This document shows positions 14,631 to 21,482 of a DNA stretch of 21,603 nt, piece after piece. A program made the translations under genes and the position numbers. The stretch lies in the IMG/VR virus record IMGVR_UViG_3300033153_003603, positions 1-21,603 of that record; one strand, given 5' to 3'. A model generated the notes under the pieces. That model was not told the origin of the DNA. It was given only the letters and a program-made list of their open reading frames with translations, and searched no databases. Position 1 is the first letter of the stretch. Each line of letters opens with the position of its first letter. The stretch is from a virus.

Positions 14631-15551
14631 ATGTCGGCGACAAAAATATCGGACTATTCAATCGGTGGTTCTAACTGGACGGAACTACTAACAACAATCG
14701 AAAAACAGCGTAAGGGCTATAATGGTATATCTCTTACGAATTACGACAATAATTCCCTACCAGCGATAGCAGCAGGTTCTTACTTTGAGATATCGGGTGC
14801 TTTGTATGGTTTCGAATCTGAAGAGGCTATCACGGGTTCTCCATCGAGTGGGAACATAAACTATATCTATATTAATGGCACAACGTTTGTACCTGTTTGG
14901 ACAACGACAGCACCAACATGGAGCGATGCTAAAAACGGCTGGTATGATGCGAGTGAAACCCATAGATATGTTGCAGGTTGTTATTATGACGGAGCAAATT
15001 ATACGGGAAAGTGGGTTTATGTAAACAATCGTGATGCTTTAAATATTTTAGATCACATTAAAGATGGAACAACTTATGGAAAGGTGAAGAATACAAATCT
15101 TACAAATAACGATGTAGATTTAGCCAAAGTAATCGGTGACCTTGATGACATTGAAGATGGAACAACTTATGGAAAAACAAAAAATAATAATCTTGTAAAC
15201 GGTCAACCTTCGGAAGTTTTATCGGTAGAAGATCAGGGGGGGATTGCTACAAATGGATTAAAGATTAAAATACTCAATATAGGTGATTGGAATATGGACA
15301 GTACGTATAGTGTTAATATACCACATGGCTTGAATTATAGTGATATCCTATTTGCTTGGGCAATAATTAGAACCGATACAGATGGTGCTAGATATCCTCT
15401 TGTTGGTCAATATACGACACAAGGTGGTGGTCTTAGTTATTCTTCTACGAATGTTAATTTATATCGATTAGAAAACGGGCATTTCGATGGTGCAAATTAT
15501 GATTCTACATCTTATAACCGTGGATGGATAATAATATTGTATAAAGCATAA
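14631..15551 (+). CDS. tail fibre or tip protein with DGTTYGK repeats (306 aa)
   Basis: GGAG precedes the ATG. The N-terminal half (ATKISDYSIGGSNWTELL, then SGNINYIYINGTTFVPVW) is beta-rich and may attach to the tail. The middle holds two repeats, LDHIKDGTTYGKVKNTNL and LDDIEDGTTYGKTKNNNL, of the kind seen in trimeric fibre shafts. The C-terminal part (from about residue 195) is a further beta domain ending GWIIILYKA, possibly receptor-binding. The matching DNA has a 22-base direct repeat at 15061-15082 and 15154-15175. Role inferred from repeats and position. Confidence 0.65.
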   Translation: MSATKISDYSIGGSNWTELLTTIEKQRKGYNGISLTNYDNNSLPAIAAGSYFEISGALYGFESEEAITGSPSSGNINYIYINGTTFVPVWTTTAPTWSDAKNGWYDASETHRYVAGCYYDGANYTGKWVYVNNRDALNILDHIKDGTTYGKVKNTNLTNNDVDLAKVIGDLDDIEDGTTYGKTKNNNLVNGQPSEVLSVEDQGGIATNGLKIKILNIGDWNMDSTYSVNIPHGLNYSDILFAWAIIRTDTDGARYPLVGQYTTQGGGLSYSSTNVNLYRLENGHFDGANYDSTSYNRGWIIILYKA

Positions 15552-15569
15552 CAATATGAGGATAGCATT

Positions 15570-17387
15570 TTGACATATGCTGATTTTATAGACAAGACAA
15601 CCTCCGAAAAAACTGTCTTGATTGAACTTGATTTAGGCCTGACAGAAACGGGATGGTATAACTACGATGCTGGGGTATGGGCGCATAAATGGAGTACAGC
15701 GGGTGAATTGCATAATATCGGTGATGGGAATATCGGCGATTACAATATGGGCGAGGGCGATCGGAGAGTACAAATATCAGTTGGTTCATGTTTTGTTGAT
15801 GGTGATGAATATACCGAGCAGGCAAATGTTGCTGACTGCGTGAGTAATGAAAATAGCTGGTATTATGATGATACGAATTTCATATTCTACATACACATCG
15901 ATAATGGACATGAGCCACAAATACATAGTGTTACAATCGGGTTAACGATTGGTATGAGTAATCGGGCTGGATACTATAATGATTTGTACTATGAGCCGAG
16001 GGTTCTTTCTGTACCGGACATTGAAAGAACGAAAGACCCATTATTTTTTGGGATTATCAGGTTCGATAGCGGCAGTTTTTCGTTAATTAATAGTGACGGT
16101 TATTTTGATACTATCACCAGCTATATTATTTTTGGGCAACCTGTACGAATATTATTCGGTGGAAATGATTTGGATTATTCAAATTTCGAGACTGTATGTA
16201 AAGGGTATATAGAGGATTTAAACCTTAATTATGAGACGGCAGACTTTACAATCATCGATAACCGGAAAAAACTATCTAAAGTTTTGCCTGTTAATACATT
16301 TAACAAGACAACATATCCTAATCTTGATGATGATGATATAGGGAAAGCGATCCCGATAGGGTACGGTGAGATATACCATGCACCGGTTATTTGTATAAAC
16401 AAAGCTCAGGGCGGTACTCCAAGCTGGACATTTAAAGTTTGCGATACGTCGGATCATAGCAACGGTATACAATCGATTGATGCGATATATGTTGATGGTG
16501 TTTCAAAAAGCATTTTATCGAGTAGCCTTACTGATGGTACGGTAACAATAGCCAATGGAGACTGGGACGGACAGGCGGAAGTAGTTGTCGATTTTAAGGG
16601 GTTAAAGGATGATTCAGATAATTACTTAACGAACCCGCTTGATATTATTAAAGACATATTGAGCGTGTATGCTGATGTTACGTATAACTCGACAAATTAC
16701 AATACTACAGAATGGGAGACATCTGAAACGCATGATTTAGCAAATGATATAGGATTGTTCGTTGATGAGGAAACAGAGATAAGTGAATTGATAGAGATGA
16801 TATGTACTTCTGTTCTGGGTTATTTTATCGTGCAGAGTGATGGCAAGTATACGTTTCGTATTCTCGATACTTCAGAAGATGTACAAAGAACAATACACAT
16901 TGAAGAAATGCTAGGGCCCCCGGAAATATCATGGACAGGTACACAATATCTCGATGAGTGTAAAATCGGGTATAAACGTAACTGGAGCAGCAATTCTCAT
17001 AGATGGTATATTAATGATACAAACAAGGATGCAATATACAATAAATATAAAAAACATTCTAATAAATCATTTGAAACGTTATTGGTAAATCTTGATGATG
17101 CGATTGAATACAGCAATACGATAATGGATTATTATAGCGAGGTAAAAGGCATTTATACCGTTACTACCAAAACACAGAATATACAGCTTGATATTTTGCG
17201 AACATTATCGATTGAAATAAACAGGGTTGGCAAGAAGTGGCTGGATTATGTAAAAACGGAAATTATCGGTGTAACAAAGGATTTGATCGAGAATAAGATT
17301 AAAATAACGGCACGGCATATATCCGGGCTCACAGTTTTTTTTTTAGGTGGAGCCCTTTTGCAATTAATGTTGATAAATATGCTATAA
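15570..17387 (+). CDS. tail hub / baseplate-like protein, frame break at T10 run
   Basis: A 605-residue protein starting with TTG after GAGGA. It begins TYADFIDKTTSEKTVLIEL and contains DPLFFGIIRFDSGSFSLINS, then ILFGGNDLDYSNFETVCKGY, IPIGYGEIYHAPVICIN and a C-terminal TVTTKTQNIQLDILRTLSIE. It resembles phage tail proteins near the tip that process or hold the fibres. No single enzyme motif is visible. The in-frame end (FFLGGALLQLMLINML) is hydrophobic and unlike a tail protein. At a run of ten T (17335-17344) the -1 frame continues RWSPFAINVDKYAINIDEY and on to TGA at 17437, giving about 622 residues. See the separate entry. Confidence 0.75.
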   Translation: MTYADFIDKTTSEKTVLIELDLGLTETGWYNYDAGVWAHKWSTAGELHNIGDGNIGDYNMGEGDRRVQISVGSCFVDGDEYTEQANVADCVSNENSWYYDDTNFIFYIHIDNGHEPQIHSVTIGLTIGMSNRAGYYNDLYYEPRVLSVPDIERTKDPLFFGIIRFDSGSFSLINSDGYFDTITSYIIFGQPVRILFGGNDLDYSNFETVCKGYIEDLNLNYETADFTIIDNRKKLSKVLPVNTFNKTTYPNLDDDDIGKAIPIGYGEIYHAPVICINKAQGGTPSWTFKVCDTSDHSNGIQSIDAIYVDGVSKSILSSSLTDGTVTIANGDWDGQAEVVVDFKGLKDDSDNYLTNPLDIIKDILSVYADVTYNSTNYNTTEWETSETHDLANDIGLFVDEETEISELIEMICTSVLGYFIVQSDGKYTFRILDTSEDVQRTIHIEEMLGPPEISWTGTQYLDECKIGYKRNWSSNSHRWYINDTNKDAIYNKYKKHSNKSFETLLVNLDDAIEYSNTIMDYYSEVKGIYTVTTKTQNIQLDILRTLSIEINRVGKKWLDYVKTEIIGVTKDLIENKIKITARHISGLTVFFLGGALLQLMLINML

Positions 17388-17437
17388 ACATAGATGAATA
17401 TGCTTTAAGTTACGGGAGAGGGACTTATGGCGCTTGA
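17335..17437 (+). other. alternative C-terminal reading frame of the hub gene after T10
   Basis: The -1 frame from the T run gives FRWSPFAINVDKYAINIDEY, then ALSYGRGTYGA and TGA (17435-17437), overlapping the next gene start. It has the Asn/Asp-Val-Asp-x-Tyr rhythm and Gly-Arg-Gly-Thr-Tyr end of a genuine tail protein C-terminus. Eleven or eight T's would also restore it. Causes could be programmed slippage on T-TTT-TTT, transcriptional slippage, or a homopolymer sequencing error. GGGCTCAC (17325-17332) can pair with GTGGAGCCC downstream, so the T run lies in a loop. Confidence 0.7.
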
Positions 17438-18569
17438 TGACACTGTACCGGCTGATGGTGACGGAATAACAACAGGAGTAAAAGTAAGTGAATTAGCTGG
17501 ACATATCCGGGATTTAAAAACTGACCTGAACAATGACTTTGCTACACTGGAGTATGTTAACGCTTCTCTGGCTGCTAATACGTTAAACCTGTTTCTTACT
17601 GATACATCTTCAGCGGAGGTTGGTGGTTATTATGAGATGTTGTTTTCTGAAACAGGGTCGGGTGGTTCATCGCTTACGGAGAATAGTGTATCGGATGGCG
17701 AAACGTTATTATGGTCATACGTTAGCCCGCAATTCGCAATTGCCGACCAGATAAGTGCTGGGTTGTATATTGTTAGTATCTGGGTAGAACAAGATAGCAA
17801 TAAAACTGTAACATTTACCGCGAAATTATATAAACGTGATTCTGGGGGTACTGAAACCGAATTAGTGGAAACCTCGACTTCAGATACAGTCACAAAAGAT
17901 ACGAAAACACAAATAATAATGTCAGGTTTTCTTGAGGATATAACTATCTACATGGAAGGCACGGACGATAGTAGAGCTGCCGTAAGAATACCGACATCGG
18001 TTATTACGAAAAAGATATTTGATGCTGACGGCGATACATACATAACGGTCGAAGAAACCGCTGATGAAGATAAGATACATGTTTATACTGCTGGCACTAA
18101 ACGGCTGACGATTGATGAGAACGGATATACTAAAATTATTACTCCTGCACGGTGTCAAGTTTATAGTGATTCTAATTGGTCTATTGCAAATAACGCAGTG
18201 TCAACGTTAAGTTTTAATAGCGAATTAACTGACCCTTCGAATATGCATAGTACGACTACAAATACAAGCCGTATTATACTCCCCACCGATGGGGATTATC
18301 TATGTATTATCAATCTAAAGTGGGCATCTAATGCTACCGGAGCACGCAGGGGAATTATTCGTCTCAATGGAACAACTAATTTGTGGGATGATGTAAGAGA
18401 TGGAGCCACAGGTGTTTTGGGTGTATATGCATATTCATTTTCTTTTTTGGCTGTCGGATTGTCAAAAAACGATTATTTAGAGCTTAGAGTCTACCAGAAT
18501 TCGGGGGCGGGGTTAACTCTTTATGGTAATGCCAATTCCACACTTTTTACCGTTACGAAAATTATTTAG
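17427..18569 (+). CDS. tail fibre / receptor-binding protein with C1q-like C-terminus (380 aa)
   Basis: GGAGAGGG precedes the ATG. The N-terminus has a helical lead (KVSELAGHIRDLKTDLNND) typical of tail-attaching fibre bases. A middle beta region follows (TVTFTAKLYKRDSGG), then VYTAGTKRLTIDENGYTKI, a fragment common in fibre shafts. The C-terminal 150 residues (VYSDSNWSIANNAVSTLSF, then GDYLCIINLKWASNATG, and a final STLFTVTKI) fit the trimeric TNF/C1q-like jelly roll used in many phage fibres to bind host surfaces. Receptor unknown. Confidence 0.75.
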   Translation: MALDDTVPADGDGITTGVKVSELAGHIRDLKTDLNNDFATLEYVNASLAANTLNLFLTDTSSAEVGGYYEMLFSETGSGGSSLTENSVSDGETLLWSYVSPQFAIADQISAGLYIVSIWVEQDSNKTVTFTAKLYKRDSGGTETELVETSTSDTVTKDTKTQIIMSGFLEDITIYMEGTDDSRAAVRIPTSVITKKIFDADGDTYITVEETADEDKIHVYTAGTKRLTIDENGYTKIITPARCQVYSDSNWSIANNAVSTLSFNSELTDPSNMHSTTTNTSRIILPTDGDYLCIINLKWASNATGARRGIIRLNGTTNLWDDVRDGATGVLGVYAYSFSFLAVGLSKNDYLELRVYQNSGAGLTLYGNANSTLFTVTKII

Positions 18570-18612
18570 AAAAGGTATGTGCAAGAAGCAAAAATACAGG
18601 AGAAAAAAAAGA

Positions 18613-19119
18613 ATGACAATTGAACAATTCAAAAAATCGCACAATTTCTCGTTAAACGAGGAACGTTACCAGGGTGGGAAAATAATCGATACTGAAAATA
18701 TTGAGTTCATTGATCCTGTAATGTGGGCTACAAATGACCATTTCGTGTCTGTGTGTAAATGGATGTATCCCGAGAGAAAAGTATATGCGAAGATTCTCCA
18801 TATCACGAGCGGAAATCATACAATGGATTCGGCGCATAGTGTAGGTAAAGCGATTGATGAGGTTATTGTCGGGTTAACGTTGTTTGAAGCAATTACTATT
18901 GCAATGAGTATCAGGCAGAATCACGGTCCTAGCGGACTTGGATTTTATCCGTATTCAAAACCAGTATTTATACATTTCGACCAGAAAGACTGGAATAGGG
19001 ATGTTACACGAACAACAGTATGGTATCGAAACGTTGACGGTGAATATATATCGAATACCCATAGACCTGATGAGGTTTATGAGGAGTTATATAATTGCTT
19101 TGATCTAAAAATGAGATAG
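18613..19119 (+). CDS. endolysin, M15-type peptidase (168 aa)
   Basis: It cuts peptidoglycan peptides at lysis. Metal-binding motifs of the M15 family are present: SAHSVGKAID at residues 73-82 (Ser-x-His-x-x-Gly-x-Ala-x-Asp, with His75 and Asp82) and FIHFD with His121. The layout resembles the M15_3 (DUF882-like) single-domain enzymes. No signal peptide or separate wall-binding domain is visible, so release depends on a holin. I chose ATG 18613 because AGGAG lies upstream. The longer frame from 18523 would overlap the fibre gene in another frame. Confidence 0.85.
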   Translation: MTIEQFKKSHNFSLNEERYQGGKIIDTENIEFIDPVMWATNDHFVSVCKWMYPERKVYAKILHITSGNHTMDSAHSVGKAIDEVIVGLTLFEAITIAMSIRQNHGPSGLGFYPYSKPVFIHFDQKDWNRDVTRTTVWYRNVDGEYISNTHRPDEVYEELYNCFDLKMR

Positions 19120-19129
19120 GAGGGGTAAA

Positions 19130-19306
19130 ATGTTTAAACGATTGATCAAGTCTAAAGTTTTTTGGGCATCTATCGGTGGTATTTGTGTTGCTATCGGGAC
19201 AATGATTGCAGGTGAGCAATCGGTATCGGCTGGACTTATGCAGATATTCGGTTTGTTACTTGCTATTTTCTTCAGGGACACTGCGGCAAAGATGATGGAA
19301 AAATAA
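19130..19306 (+). CDS. small two-span membrane protein of the lysis cassette (58 aa)
   Basis: A strong ribosome site (AGGAGGGG) precedes the ATG, 10 bases after the endolysin stop. The product has a basic N-terminus (MFKRLIKSK), a hydrophobic segment at about 11-28 (FWASIGGICVAIGTMIAG), a short loop, and a second at about 34-48 (AGLMQIFGLLLAIFF), then a charged tail. This hairpin topology fits a small holin or antiholin, but I cannot assign a family. Confidence 0.75.
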   Translation: MFKRLIKSKVFWASIGGICVAIGTMIAGEQSVSAGLMQIFGLLLAIFFRDTAAKMMEK

Positions 19307-19317
19307 TGTTTAATTTT

Positions 19318-19410
19318 ATGAGCGGTAAAAAAGACTGTTAGAGTACAAAAAATCGTTCTATGAGCTGTTATTTGCGTCTGAGGGGATTCTAGAGGGCTTT
19401 TTTTAAAGGC
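19318..19410 (+). pseudogene. possible frame-broken 29-residue ORF
   Basis: An ATG at 19318 reads MSGKKDC and stops. The -1 frame after the A6 run (19327-19332) reads RLLEYKKSFYELLFASEG and on to GFF and a TAA near 19410. That is a coherent amphipathic helix, unlike random sequence. One more A would give a single 29-residue ORF. It may be a short real gene broken by a homopolymer change, a remnant, or chance. No strong ribosome site precedes it. Confidence 0.3.
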
Positions 19411-19431
19411 TGTAAAATTCGGAGAAAATTT

Positions 19432-19854
19432 ATGGGATTTCTCAAGAGGCTTTTTGCGAAGAAAGCAGGTACAGGTGTATCTAATGTACTTGATAGTGTA
19501 GGTAATCTTGCGACTGATATCCGGTCGGCTATAACCGGTGATATGCCACCGGAAGTGAAGGCGGATCTGTATGGTAAAATACTTGACGTAACGTTGGAAG
19601 TTACAAAGATGCAGAGCAATGTGATTGTGGCGGAAGCTCAAGGTGCTTCATGGATTCAGAGAAACTGGAGACCAGTAACGATGCTCACATTTCTTATCCT
19701 TATCATATTGGCAGCATTACGGGTGATTGATTTATCACTAATGCAGGTTCCCAAACCAATGTGGACATTATTGACGGTGGGGATTGGCGGATATATCGGG
19801 GGAAGGACGGTTGAGAAGGCTGTACTTAATATAGGGGGAAATAAAGGGAAATAA
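19432..19854 (+). CDS. holin, GTA-type three-span family
   Basis: A 140-residue protein that would form lesions in the inner membrane so the endolysin reaches the wall. The core AEAQGASWIQRNWRPVTML, followed by a hydrophobic segment (TFLILIILAALRVIDL) and then WTLLTVGIGGYIGGRTVEK, matches the pattern of the family named for gene-transfer-agent holins. The N-terminal half is soluble-looking (PPEVKADLYGKILDVTLEV). The ribosome site is GGAG. Close to the endolysin, as expected. Confidence 0.85.
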   Translation: MGFLKRLFAKKAGTGVSNVLDSVGNLATDIRSAITGDMPPEVKADLYGKILDVTLEVTKMQSNVIVAEAQGASWIQRNWRPVTMLTFLILIILAALRVIDLSLMQVPKPMWTLLTVGIGGYIGGRTVEKAVLNIGGNKGK

Positions 19855-19879
19855 AGAAGGATAGGGAGGGACACGGATA

Positions 19880-20128
19880 ATGGGGATTGTTAAATACGAG
19901 GATGATCCTGAAATGAAAGAATACCAGAAGTCATATATTGAGCTTATTGCCCGAAAAGTAGGAGATGAAATATATCAAAAGCTGGAGAAGAAACATTATG
20001 ATCACGAGCAACGGCTCTCAAAGATAGAAAAGAAAGTATTTAATGGATTCAGTGTAAAAATTAATGTATTATTCGGACTTTATTCGGTGATTATTGCATT
20101 GCTGATCAAACTGGCATTCTGGAAGTAG
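19880..20128 (+). CDS. small membrane-anchored coiled-coil protein, XhlA-like arrangement (82 aa)
   Basis: The N-terminal two thirds are charged and helical (KYEDDPEMKEYQKSYIELI; LEKKHYDHEQRLSKIEKKV). The C-terminus is a membrane span (INVLFGLYSVIIALLIKLAF). This single C-terminal anchor with a coiled coil resembles XhlA-type lysis helper proteins, without clear sequence identity. It is the last gene before the terminator at 20164 and may regulate or assist the holin. GGGAGGGA lies upstream. Confidence 0.7.
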   Translation: MGIVKYEDDPEMKEYQKSYIELIARKVGDEIYQKLEKKHYDHEQRLSKIEKKVFNGFSVKINVLFGLYSVIIALLIKLAFWK

Positions 20129-20163
20129 ACAGTATAACTAAATAGTATAGTGAATTATAATTT

Positions 20164-20195
20164 AACAAGCCTTGGTTGCAGGGCTTGTTTTTTTT
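20164..20195 (+). terminator. rho-independent terminator ending the late operon
   Basis: AACAAGCCTTG (20164-20174) pairs with CAGGGCTTGTT (20179-20189) with one T-G pair and loop GTTG. An eight-T run (20188-20195) overlaps the 3' end of the stem. It lies right after the lysis genes and before the next promoter, and is the clearest terminator in the window. Confidence 0.85.
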
Positions 20196-20228
20196 GTCTA
20201 AATAAGCTGGAAATAGCTGGGAAAACAT

Positions 20229-20297
20229 AAAAAAGTTTAAAAAAGTTTATAAAAAAATGTAAAAAAACTTGACAAGAAAATAAAAAAGGGTTAAAAT
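20229..20297 (+). promoter_or_regulatory. strong sigma70-like promoter with phased A-tracts
   Basis: TTGACA (20269-20274), a 17-base spacer and TAAAAT (20292-20297) form a nearly perfect promoter. Upstream, four A-tracts at 20229-20234, 20239-20244, 20251-20257 and 20261-20267 are spaced 10 to 12.5 bases centre to centre, close to one helical turn, so the DNA should be bent and may act as an UP element. Transcription would begin near 20304 and run into the small genes downstream. Confidence 0.8.
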
Positions 20298-20334
20298 AGT
20301 AATATGAAGTTAATAAAATCAAGGGGGTAGCAAA

Positions 20335-20418
20335 ATGAAAAGACATATTATCAAGGATTATGATCAGGTAAATGCCGATTTTTACATCGCTATTAAATCG
20401 GAACCGAAACCGAAGTAA
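20335..20418 (+). CDS. 27-residue peptide, first ORF after the promoter
   Basis: GGGGG lies eight bases before the ATG. The product MKRHIIKDYDQVNADFYIA, then IKSEPKPK, has no known motif. It is about 30 bases from the predicted transcription start and could be a real small protein or a leader peptide for the folded RNA that follows. Confidence 0.5.
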   Translation: MKRHIIKDYDQVNADFYIAIKSEPKPK

Positions 20419-20441
20419 GACCTGTTTAACAGGGATTAAAA

Positions 20442-20500
20442 GAAAATTGTCCGAGCTCTGGCTCGGCAAAGGTTTTGTCGACCAGTTATGGGCAATTTTC
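20442..20500 (+). ncRNA. folded leader RNA before a small early gene
   Basis: GAAAATTGTCC (20442-20452) pairs with GGGCAATTTTC (20490-20500) over 11 positions including one G-T. Inside are two smaller hairpins, GAGC-TCTG-GCTC (20453-20464) and CAAA-GGT-TTTG (20467-20477), giving a three-way junction. A separate hairpin CCTGT-TTA-ACAGG (20421-20433) lies upstream. No T run follows. It lies between the 27-residue ORF and the gene at 20546 and may be a regulatory leader, a protein-binding site or a small RNA. No known riboswitch class is recognised. Confidence 0.55.
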
Positions 20501-20545
20501 AATTAATAACTTGGGCTGGGTGAATCTTATTTTAGGGGGGGCAAG

Positions 20546-20773
20546 ATGAAGGTAGAGTTAGATTTTCAGGCAGGGCAGATTGAAGGACTTTTTATAATTA
20601 AAGCGAAGAAGGGAATATATTATGTGACTAAACTTTATCAATATGGCAAAGTTTTAAGGGCTTATACTTATTACGTAGAACCTTTAGGAAAATTAGCATA
20701 CGAGACAGCCGGGGAATACAGAATACCGGTGGAAGAGATTGAAAGTATTACAATAACAAATAGAAAATATTAG
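20546..20773 (+). CDS. small hypothetical protein (75 aa)
   Basis: An unusual ribosome site of seven G's (20535-20541) is four bases before the ATG. The product starts MKVELDFQAGQIEGLFIIKA and has alternating strands (KGIYYVTKLYQYGKVLRAYT), suggesting a small beta-rich protein. No Cys pair or membrane segment. It follows a strong promoter and a folded leader, so it is probably made early. The function is unknown. Confidence 0.7.
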   Translation: MKVELDFQAGQIEGLFIIKAKKGIYYVTKLYQYGKVLRAYTYYVEPLGKLAYETAGEYRIPVEEIESITITNRKY

Positions 20774-20784
20774 GGGGAGCAAAA

Positions 20785-20973
20785 ATGACTGAGATAGAAA
20801 AAAGAATGGTGTTAAAAAAAATAGATGGGATAATATTGTTAATTGAGAACCATCTCAATAGATTATCGCAAGGATTTACAAAACCTATCCCGGTGATTGA
20901 TTCACTAGAAATGTATGATGCTTTAGAGAGTGCAAGATCGATAAGGTTAACAAGGAAGGAGACAATAAAATGA
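20785..20973 (+). CDS. small hypothetical helical protein (62 aa)
   Basis: Preceded by AGGGGGAGC. The product starts MTEIEKRMVLKKIDGIILLI and is mostly helical and charged, ending SARSIRLTRKETIK. Its stop overlaps the next start (ATGA). Unrecognised. Confidence 0.65.
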   Translation: MTEIEKRMVLKKIDGIILLIENHLNRLSQGFTKPIPVIDSLEMYDALESARSIRLTRKETIK

Positions 20974-21212
20974 GAATGACACGATTACTTGCAATGGCAG
21001 AAGATGCAAAAGAAGTAGAAAAGTTGAGAGAAGAGAACGAGAGGTTGTGGGTTGTAGTAGATGAAACCATAGCTTTGCTTGAGGAAATCATCAAAGGAAT
21101 TGAAGGAAAAGAGAAATACAAGGATGTGATAATGACTGCAATAGATATTAAAGACATCATTGAAACAGAAAAGAAATATGCCGGATACGAGGATCACAAG
21201 GGTTACAAATAA
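20970..21212 (+). CDS. small coiled-coil hypothetical protein (80 aa)
   Basis: Coupled to the preceding gene by an ATGA overlap, with AAGGAGA upstream. Residues 10-45 (AEDAKEVEKLREENERLW and on to LLEEIIKGIE) have heptad-like spacing, consistent with a coiled-coil dimer. The C-terminal part is charged (KYAGYEDHKGYK). Possibly a partner of the preceding protein. The function is unknown. Confidence 0.7.
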   Translation: MRMTRLLAMAEDAKEVEKLREENERLWVVVDETIALLEEIIKGIEGKEKYKDVIMTAIDIKDIIETEKKYAGYEDHKGYK

Positions 21213-21236
21213 ATTCATGAAAAAAATAAAAAAATA

Positions 21237-21264
21237 TTGTTAAAAAGGGGCATTGTATTATAAT
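21237..21264 (+). promoter_or_regulatory. sigma70-like promoter before the ribbon-helix-helix gene
   Basis: TTGTTA (21237-21242), a 16-base spacer and a perfect TATAAT (21259-21264). It lies in an AT-rich gap of about 85 bases before the next gene, with transcription starting roughly 30 bases before the ATG. Confidence 0.6.
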
Positions 21265-21299
21265 AATAAAAAAGAAAAGTAAAGAAAGGTGGTGATAAC

Positions 21300-21461
21300 A
21301 TGAAAAAGGATATATATATCGGGTTTATGGTGAATGAAGATACAATGAAAAAACTTGATAAGGTGATTGAGAATGAAAATAAAGCTGATCCGACATATCG
21401 GTGGAAACGATCCTCGTATATTCGGAAACTAATTGTTGAACATTTGAAAGAAAAAAATTAA
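21300..21461 (+). CDS. ribbon-helix-helix-like DNA-binding protein (53 aa)
   Basis: The layout fits a small Arc/MetJ/CopG-type regulator: an N-terminal strand (MKKDIYIGFMV), helix one (NEDTMKKLDKVIENE), a turn, and helix two (RSSYIRKLIVEHLKEK) with the SSYIRKLI pattern common in this fold. Such proteins bind DNA as dimers and often repress their own promoter. The promoter at 21237-21264 is directly upstream. The ribosome site is AAAGGTGGTG. The length is typical of the fold. Assignment rests on pattern alone. Confidence 0.65.
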   Translation: MKKDIYIGFMVNEDTMKKLDKVIENENKADPTYRWKRSSYIRKLIVEHLKEKN

Positions 21462-21482
21462 AAGAAAACAGGGAGGCGGAAG

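Noticed and set aside
19105-19641. Minus-strand open frame of 178 codons across the lysis genes
   Set aside because: Spans three + strand features. The product is His/Ile/Thr-rich and unlike any phage repressor, and no promoter faces it.
20155-20502. Minus-strand open frame of 115 codons
   Set aside because: Runs through the terminator, the curved promoter and the leader RNA. It arises from AT-rich sequence.
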